From positions 1 through 12,712 of the forward strand of contig JAFCZY010000028.1 of the NCBI GenBank assembly GCA_019314105.1: a stretch of 12,712 nucleotides of DNA, written 5' to 3'. A model generated the notes under the pieces. The model saw only the letters and a list, made by a program, of their open reading frames with translations, was not told the origin of the DNA and made no database searches. Below are positions 8,601 to 12,712 of the stretch, one piece after another. The position numbers and the translations under genes were made by a program. Position 1 is the first letter of the stretch, and each line of letters begins with the position of its first letter. This DNA is from Deltaproteobacteria bacterium. Lineage in GTDB: Bacteria; Desulfobacterota; Desulfobacteria; Desulfobacterales; Desulfobacteraceae.

Positions 8601-8927
8601 TTAAATTCCTGTTTTCACTAATAAGTGTAACAGCTTAAAGATCGCTATCTTTGATTCTGTCCCTAATTGTTCATAAAATTTTATCAATTCTTCGCTCGAT
8701 GGTGGTACGACTCTTTGCTGTTCAACCCCTAGCAAAAAATCAGTTGTGACATTAAAAAAGGTGGCAACACGAATAATTAAATCGGGCTGGGGTTGATTAT
8801 ATTCTTTTTCAAGATTATAAATCAAAGATGCGCTGCAACACATAACCTCACAAAGTTCTTTTACCTTAACCCCTCTTGATTTGCGAAGTTCTCTCAATCT
8901 TTTACCAAAAATGTTTTGGGCGCTCAT
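8601..8927 (-). CDS. XRE-family helix-turn-helix regulator
   Basis: This 108-residue DNA-binding protein starts at ATG 8927, chosen because AGGAG lies eight bases upstream; the frame is open further to 8984 but without such a site. Residues about 6-66 form a Cro/C1-type HTH domain: FGKRLRELRKSRGVKVKEL, then SASLIYNLEK, then the typical end VTTDFLLG. Residues 75-108 form a short helical tail that may mediate dimerization. It is a stand-alone minus-strand gene lying between the transposase remnant and the chemotaxis operon. Such small regulators often come from prophages or mobile elements, or control a neighbouring gene. Its target is not evident. It may repress itself through repeats just upstream. 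Confidence 0.85.
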   Translation of the reverse strand: MSAQNIFGKRLRELRKSRGVKVKELCEVMCCSASLIYNLEKEYNQPQPDLIIRVATFFNVTTDFLLGVEQQRVVPPSSEELIKFYEQLGTESKIAIFKLLHLLVKTGI

Positions 8928-8969
8928 ATCAATATCTCCTCTGATATATTTATTGAACAAATGTTTTAT

Positions 8970-8990
8970 AAATGCCCAAATCAAATGCCC
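8970..8990. repeat. Direct repeat AAATGCCC x2, possible operator
   Basis: Two exact copies of AAATGCCC (8970-8977 and 8983-8990), 13 bp apart start to start, lie 43-63 bases upstream of the XRE regulator start. Placement fits an autoregulatory operator, but this is inference. Confidence 0.35.
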
Positions 8991-9091
8991 GTGCAGACCT
9001 CAAAATATCTATTTATTTTATGGCGGCATTATACCAAAACAGGGCTCCCTCCATGGGTTAAAACGTGGTGCTCAGTCTTCGATCATATAAA

Positions 9092-9105
9092 ATCTTTGCA
9101 AAGAT
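9092..9105. repeat. Perfect 14-bp palindrome
   Basis: ATCTTTGCAAAGAT reads identically on both strands, the form of a binding site for a dimeric regulator. It sits between the XRE gene and the chemotaxis operon, 165 bp from the former start and 63 bp upstream of the sigma-28 promoter match. Confidence 0.4.
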
Positions 9106-9167
9106 AAAACCAAATTCTTTTAATTACCTTATAAATGTAACTGCACCATATTTTTGTATTAATACTG

Positions 9168-9194
9168 TAAAGTTTTTAACGATATTACCGATAT
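9168..9194 (+). promoter_or_regulatory. Sigma-28 (FliA) type promoter for the chemotaxis operon
   Basis: TAAAGTTT (9168-9175), an 11-base spacer, then ACCGATAT (9187-9194). The enterobacterial FliA consensus is TAAAGTTT, 11 bases, GCCGATAA, so the first box is perfect, the spacer exact and the second box matches at six of eight positions including CCGATA. It points toward the HPt-STAS/CheA genes whose first ATG is at 9352, leaving a leader of about 150 bases. A flagellar-class promoter in front of CheA-like genes is biologically coherent. Confidence 0.65.
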
Positions 9195-9351
9195 TTATTT
9201 TTAGAGAGCCTTGAAAATCAAAAAAAGGGGGAATATTGGTGGTTATTTGATCATTTTTAAGATCCCATAAAATGTCTTGCCTTTTGGGCAGGATGATTAC
9301 CTATTTCCAACTTATTGAAAACAAATAAACTAAAATACAAGGAGTAAGACC

Positions 9352-10113
9352 ATGAACATAAAACATGCGGAATTTCAGAAATTATATTTTAGTGAAAACT
9401 TTGACCGTCTCAACAACATTGAAAATAAAATCTTGAAAATAGAAAAAAGTGGTTTTGATCAGGGAGCTTATGGTACCATCATGAGGGAGTTACACACCAT
9501 GAAAGGAAGCGGTGGGGCTTTTGGTCTGCCCGTTGTTTCCGATCTTTGCCATCAAATGGAAGAAATCTTTGTTAAAGGCCCTAACCGGGATGGAAGAGAC
9601 ATTTCAAAGAAAGTCGATATAACCCTGGACTTTGTGGATGTAATGCGCTCCTTTTTCAATGCTAAATTGCCATCAGCAGTCAATGAAGAAAGGCTCAGAT
9701 TTTTTCTTTTTTATTTAAAGAAAGATTCATGGACGGCCCAGCCATTTGGTAGCAATGGAATTCGACTTAGACAATCCGAGTCTCTGGTTATAGGTAAAAT
9801 AGTAGCTATCAGACCATTGTCCATTGAAAACAAAATCTTGCTTGAACAACTGCATCAGGATCTCATCGATATGAGAGATAATCTAAGTAATGAACACTTG
9901 GTTATGGATCTGACAAACTTTGAAATAGTTCCCCTTTGCATGATAGGATGGGCTTTTGACTTAAAAGAGAAATTGGAAAAAAATAACTTGCGGCTGATTA
10001 TAACAGGCCTGAAACCTGATGCTGTTTCTTCGGCAACGAGACAAAGGATGTACACACGCTTTGTTGTAAAGGAAAGGCTTCCAGATGTTATTCTTGGGCT
10101 ATTTTGTAATTGA
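9352..10113 (+). CDS. HPt-STAS fusion protein, chemotaxis-type phosphotransfer
   Basis: This 253-residue cytoplasmic protein has AAGGAG seven bases before its ATG. Residues about 1-115 are a histidine phosphotransfer (HPt) domain with the phosphorylatable His-48 in LHTMKGSGGAFGL. Residues about 147-248 look like a STAS domain: a strand (LVIGKIVAIRPL), a helix, the core strand and loop MDLTNFEIVPLCMIGW, then a helix and strand LRLIITGLKP. In STAS antagonists the loop usually carries a phosphorylatable Ser (as in DSSGLG); here the matching place reads PLCMIG, so no such Ser is present. It is the first gene of the operon and ends 41 bp before the preferred CheA start, or overlaps an alternative TTG start at 10110. 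A role as a second phosphoacceptor or docking partner for the adjacent CheA kinase is inferred. The STAS call is less certain than the HPt call. Confidence 0.72.
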   Translation: MNIKHAEFQKLYFSENFDRLNNIENKILKIEKSGFDQGAYGTIMRELHTMKGSGGAFGLPVVSDLCHQMEEIFVKGPNRDGRDISKKVDITLDFVDVMRSFFNAKLPSAVNEERLRFFLFYLKKDSWTAQPFGSNGIRLRQSESLVIGKIVAIRPLSIENKILLEQLHQDLIDMRDNLSNEHLVMDLTNFEIVPLCMIGWAFDLKEKLEKNNLRLIITGLKPDAVSSATRQRMYTRFVVKERLPDVILGLFCN

Positions 10114-10154
10114 CGGGACAGTTCATTTGTAAGCTGATGATGGAGCAAGCAAAT

Positions 10155-11168
10155 ATGGAAGCAGATGGAACTTTTCAGGAGTTCTTAGCAGAAAGCCTCG
10201 AGGTCTTAAATGATTGTGAGGATGGAATTGCTGCGTTAGAAATTGAACAAGAGAATGGAGCCCTCGTAGATTCCCTATTCAGAAATTATCACTCGATAAA
10301 AGGTAGTGCCGGAATGCTTGGCCTGTTTTCGTTAGAAAAGATGGCACATTCCATTGAAGATTTATTAAATAATGTTCGGCAAGGAGAAACTCATGTTGCC
10401 GACAGTTTAAAAGAATTGCTGTTAGAAGGAAATGATGTCCTGGAAGGGTTGATTGTACGTGTGGGAGGGGATAAAGCAGACTGCAATCTGCTCACAGAAG
10501 AGGAGGATTTAATCAATTGTATTAGATCATTCGGTAAGGGGGAATCTTCCCTGGATAATCTTCTGGGCACTTTTTTGAAAGATATTAAAGAAATCATTCC
10601 GGTTGAGAGCAATCGAACAATCGAGACAGAGGCCTGCCGGAAAATTTTCCATAGAATTGATAGAATTGATAGAGATTATAGGAGCTTAGCCACATCCGAG
10701 CAGGGAGGGGAGAGCACAAAGATAGAGCATGGCAATGGTAGATGGATTATCGGCCAGGAAGACAAAACTCAACTGGTAGAGTCGATCAGTAAATTTTTCC
10801 AGGGAAAAAATGGCCATCAACTCGAAGACCCAAAAAGCTTGAAGGAGATTGTTTCGCAGATAGGTGATTTAGACAAAGCTGCTAAACAAAGTTCAAACAA
10901 CAGATTACGTTCCTTGATTAAAGAGTTTAAGGATGATTTTATTGCAGTAATTGAATCTCCCGTTGGTCTGGACGAGACGCTGTTTGGGATATTTAAAGAT
11001 CTCTGGCCAGGAATTTTGAAGCAGGCAAAATTTCATCCAAACGGAGATGAGTCAAATAAAGCTGTAAATATTGAAACCAAGGTTGAGCCGGAACAAATCG
11101 AAAATCGACAAGAAAATACACTGAGAATTCCTTTTAACTCAGGTAACCGAATTGATCACTATGGCTGA
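10155..11168 (+). CDS. cheA: CheA N-terminal half (HPt/P1 and linker region)
   Basis: From ATG 10155 (GGAG nine bases upstream) this is 337 residues; starts at TTG 10110 and ATG 10137 are also in frame. It opens like a CheA P1 domain, with the phosphorylatable His-46 in HSIKGSAGMLGL, near the usual position 48. Residues about 110-310 are charged and mostly helical, including a stretch at about 200-275 that could be a P2-like or degenerate HPt domain; no second HPt histidine motif is seen. Near the end, residues about 322-326 read TLRIP, the usual lead-in to the CheA dimerization (P3) domain. The frame then runs into unrelated sequence and stops, while the expected P3 helix continues in the +1 frame. 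It is therefore the front part of a CheA whose kinase core is in the next, overlapping gene. Confidence 0.78.
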   Translation: MEADGTFQEFLAESLEVLNDCEDGIAALEIEQENGALVDSLFRNYHSIKGSAGMLGLFSLEKMAHSIEDLLNNVRQGETHVADSLKELLLEGNDVLEGLIVRVGGDKADCNLLTEEEDLINCIRSFGKGESSLDNLLGTFLKDIKEIIPVESNRTIETEACRKIFHRIDRIDRDYRSLATSEQGGESTKIEHGNGRWIIGQEDKTQLVESISKFFQGKNGHQLEDPKSLKEIVSQIGDLDKAAKQSSNNRLRSLIKEFKDDFIAVIESPVGLDETLFGIFKDLWPGILKQAKFHPNGDESNKAVNIETKVEPEQIENRQENTLRIPFNSGNRIDHYG

Positions 11169-12306
11169 GCACTCCTCCAACTTTGGCAAACAAATGCAAA
11201 ATATAACCGATTTATTACAGCTTCAGCCCCTTGTGAAAAATTTTTTATTACACGCCGGTAATATGTCCAAAACAATGCTTAATCTGGAGTCAAGTCTTCA
11301 GGATATAAGAAAAATCAAGGTTAAAAATATATCCGGAAAGGCCAAGCGGCAAATCCGGGAATTGGCAAAAAAAATAGGGAAAAAGGTTTCTTTGACCATA
11401 GAGGGTGATGATATTGAAGTTGATAAAATGATCATTGAGAAGCTGGATGATCCGCTAATGCACATTTTAAGAAATTGTCTTGATCATGGTCTGGAATCTC
11501 CTGATGAGCGCATCAAATGCGGTAAGGATGAGACCGGGAAAATAAATATCTCTGTTGAAGAAAAAAACAAAAGGTTCGTGTTAACCATAAATGATGACGG
11601 ACGCGGTATTGATCTGGAATCGTTAAAAACAAAAGCAGTCGCCGGCGGTTTTTTCAGCTCAGGCCAACTGGCAAAAATGGACCCATCGGAAATCAGTCGT
11701 CTCATTTTTCGGGCTGGACTTTCTACGGCCAAGGGATTGACCACCATTTCCGGCCGCGGTGTAGGCATGGACGTCGTAAGAGAAAATGTAGAAGCCCTAA
11801 AAGGATCAATCGATATCAGCACAGAAAGGTTCAAAGGAACGACCATCGCGATCTCTATCCCTTTGAAAGACAATCTGATTGTTTCCAAGGGCGTTCTGTT
11901 TCGCAAAGGTTCCAGTAAATTCATTATTGAAGCAGCGAATCTAATAGAAATTCTTTCTTCGGATAAAGTCGAAAGCTTTTCTGTACAGGGTCGGCAGAAG
12001 TTTGTTAAGATTAGAGATGCCATACATCCACTTATCGACTTTAAAATTTTATCAGGGGAAGACAGGCAAACTGCAAATCTCAATGGAAACAAGTTAATCT
12101 TTATTTTGGAAGTCAAGAAGGGTCAAGTTTGTTTTTTTGTTGATGAGGTTCTCAACTCACAGTCATTCGTAATTAAGGAAATGAACTGTTTTATGAAAGA
12201 CATAAATATCTACAAGGGGACAGCCATATTAAAAGACGGAAGCATTGGTTTAGTCCTAGATGTAGATAGTATTGTAAATGAGTATTATGTTCATGGCTGT
12301 AATTGA
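11161..12306 (+). CDS. cheA: CheA C-terminal half: P3, histidine kinase ATPase and CheW-like domain
   Basis: This 381-residue protein carries a short helical P3 dimerization domain (about 5-60), a complete CheA-type ATPase (P4) and a CheW-like P5 domain (about 240-372) that would bind receptors and CheW. ATP-site boxes are intact: N box ILRNCLDHG with Asn-105, G1 DDGRG (145-149), F box FRAGLST (183-189), and G2 GRGVGMD (198-204). It has no HPt domain of its own, so phosphate would pass to His on the preceding proteins. The ATG at 11161 overlaps the previous stop by 8 bp; an in-frame TTG at 11152 has AGGT at a better distance and would add three residues. The same frame is open upstream to 11125 and there reads FLLTQVTELI, which resembles the first P3 helix, pointing to a frameshift split. 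Intact motifs suggest the kinase is still functional or very recently split. Confidence 0.85.
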   Translation: MAEHSSNFGKQMQNITDLLQLQPLVKNFLLHAGNMSKTMLNLESSLQDIRKIKVKNISGKAKRQIRELAKKIGKKVSLTIEGDDIEVDKMIIEKLDDPLMHILRNCLDHGLESPDERIKCGKDETGKINISVEEKNKRFVLTINDDGRGIDLESLKTKAVAGGFFSSGQLAKMDPSEISRLIFRAGLSTAKGLTTISGRGVGMDVVRENVEALKGSIDISTERFKGTTIAISIPLKDNLIVSKGVLFRKGSSKFIIEAANLIEILSSDKVESFSVQGRQKFVKIRDAIHPLIDFKILSGEDRQTANLNGNKLIFILEVKKGQVCFFVDEVLNSQSFVIKEMNCFMKDINIYKGTAILKDGSIGLVLDVDSIVNEYYVHGCN

Positions 12307-12321
12307 CAGAAATAATGTTAA

Positions 12322-12340
12322 GCGTTTGACTTGCGTTTGA
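12322..12340 (+). repeat. Direct repeat GCGTTTGA x2
   Basis: GCGTTTGA occurs at 12322-12329 and 12333-12340, 11 bp apart, about one helical turn, just after the CheA stop. Its role is unknown; it could be a binding site or a simple duplication. Confidence 0.35.
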
Positions 12341-12359
12341 TTTTTGTAAATACACGAAT

Positions 12360-12393
12360 CTGTGCAACCACAGTCAGGGCGGGTATCCCCGTT
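12360..12393 (+). other. Two adjacent small hairpins after cheA
   Basis: CTGTG-CAAC-CACAG (12360-12373) and CGGG-TATC-CCCG (12380-12391, extendable by two G-T pairs) are compact stem-loops with four-base loops. They lie between cheA and the aminotransferase gene. No U-run follows, so they are not a textbook terminator; they may be part of the mRNA leader or a weak terminator. Confidence 0.35.
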
Positions 12394-12498
12394 GGAAAAA
12401 AGAGATACGGCCGCAATATGTAATAGAGATGAAAGAGACGATTATAGAGAGTCATAATTCTTTTTTTAAAGGGGTGTTTTCATCGGTAAAGATTTGAT

Positions 12499-12515
12499 AT
12501 AGGGTAAGATAGGGT
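12499..12515 (+). repeat. Helical-phase direct repeat ATAGGGT x2
   Basis: ATAGGGT occurs at 12499-12505 and 12509-12515, exactly 10 bp apart, so both copies face the same side of the helix. It lies 45-61 bases upstream of the aminotransferase start and could be an activator site; a TTGATA at 12494 overlaps it but has no good -10 box. Confidence 0.35.
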
Positions 12516-12559
12516 TGAATCTTTAAGTTCACGTTTTTAATTTTGAAAGGAAAATTTTT

Positions 12560-12712
12560 ATGCCTATTGCAGATAAGATGGTTAAAATGGTTGAGTCCGC
12601 ATCCATGATCCGGAAGATGTTTGAAGAAGGAATTAGGATGCGAGAAAAGTATGGGCCTGATAATGTATTTGATTTCTCCCTTGGAAATCCTGATGTTCCG
12701 CCGCCGGCAGTT
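12560..12712 (+). CDS. PLP-dependent aminotransferase, class I/II (N-terminus only)
   Basis: The first 51 codons are visible before the window ends. The ATG at 12560 has AAAGG nine bases upstream. The segment FDFSLGNPDVPPPAV (residues about 37-51) matches the N-terminal substrate-site region of class I/II aminotransferases, where the family has a conserved 'l..G.Pd..pP' pattern preceding the cofactor-binding domain. The preceding helix SASMIRKMFEEG is also typical of this group. The catalytic lysine and substrate specificity lie beyond the edge, so aspartate, alanine or another amino acid cannot be decided. The 253-bp spacer after cheA suggests a separate transcript. Confidence 0.8.
   Translation, partial: MPIADKMVKMVESASMIRKMFEEGIRMREKYGPDNVFDFSLGNPDVPPPAV

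Larger units (their letters stand above)
8928..9351. other. Intergenic region between XRE regulator and chemotaxis operon
   Basis: This 424-bp AT-rich spacer separates divergent genes. It holds the AAATGCCC repeats, a perfect 14-bp palindrome, the sigma-28 promoter match at 9168-9194, and a leader of about 150 bases with a small hairpin (CTTGCC/GGCAGG, about 9277-9293). Other weaker sigma-70-like boxes (for example TTGAAA at 9211 with a poor -10) are not convincing. I see no coding sequence in it. Confidence 0.6.

Noticed and set aside
8536..8602. Short frame reading NPISYAELNQWRKKYLKLAGN just before the convergent regulator's stop
   Set aside because: It looks protein-like but is only about 26 codons after an in-frame stop, has no start codon or ribosome-binding site, and I cannot match it to a family. 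It may be a decayed gene tail; not enough to annotate.
8597..8609. GGAATT-A-AATTCC inverted repeat at the regulator's stop codon
   Set aside because: The stem is short and AT-rich with a one-base centre, so it cannot form a stable hairpin, and no U-run follows; not supportable as a terminator.
11484..12116. 210-codon minus-strand open frame opposite the CheA kinase core
   Set aside because: The plus strand encodes conserved ATPase boxes here; the antisense frame is a compositional shadow with no recognisable features.

Overview
The window is a low-GC bacterial chromosome segment from a Gram-negative organism. The diderm envelope genes (an AsmA-like protein, a Prc-type periplasmic protease and an MCE/MlaD-like exported protein) and the protein styles suggest a Desulfobacterales-type member of Desulfobacterota. 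That placement is an inference from protein character, not a database result. No RNA genes or CRISPR arrays were seen.

Left part (1-5407, all minus strand): a compact operon runs leftward in the order ylqF/rbgA (ribosome-assembly GTPase), prc/ctp (C-terminal processing protease), then a large AsmA-like envelope protein that runs off the left edge. The genes overlap or lie 9 bp apart. A near-consensus sigma-70 promoter (TTGAAA, 17 bp, CATAAT) sits just upstream of ylqF.

Middle (5408-7957, plus strand): transcribed divergently is a small exported protein with an MCE/MlaD-like domain and a coiled-coil tail. A 478-residue protein with a C-terminal diadenylate cyclase (DAC/DisA_N) domain follows 45 bp later. 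Its first nucleotide-binding motif (DGA) is intact, but the second motif, normally RHR, reads RFN.

Accessory patch (about 7958-9150): an internally deleted IS1634/IS4-type transposase remnant, then a convergent small XRE-family regulator with possible operator repeats upstream of it, including a perfect 14-bp palindrome.

Right part (9168-12306, plus strand): a chemotaxis-type phosphorelay operon. It is preceded by a close match to a sigma-28 (FliA) flagellar promoter (TAAAGTTT, 11 bp, ACCGATAT; 14 of 16 consensus positions). The genes are an HPt-STAS fusion protein, a CheA N-terminal half carrying the phosphorylatable HPt domain, and a CheA C-terminal half carrying the dimerization, ATPase and CheW-like domains. 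The two halves overlap in different frames exactly at the entrance to the P3 domain, so this looks like one CheA split by a small out-of-frame change. Alternatively it is a working two-protein CheA. No CheY, CheW or receptor gene is visible in the window.

Right edge (12560-12712): the first 51 codons of a PLP-dependent aminotransferase, preceded by a spacer with two small hairpins and a helical-phase direct repeat.
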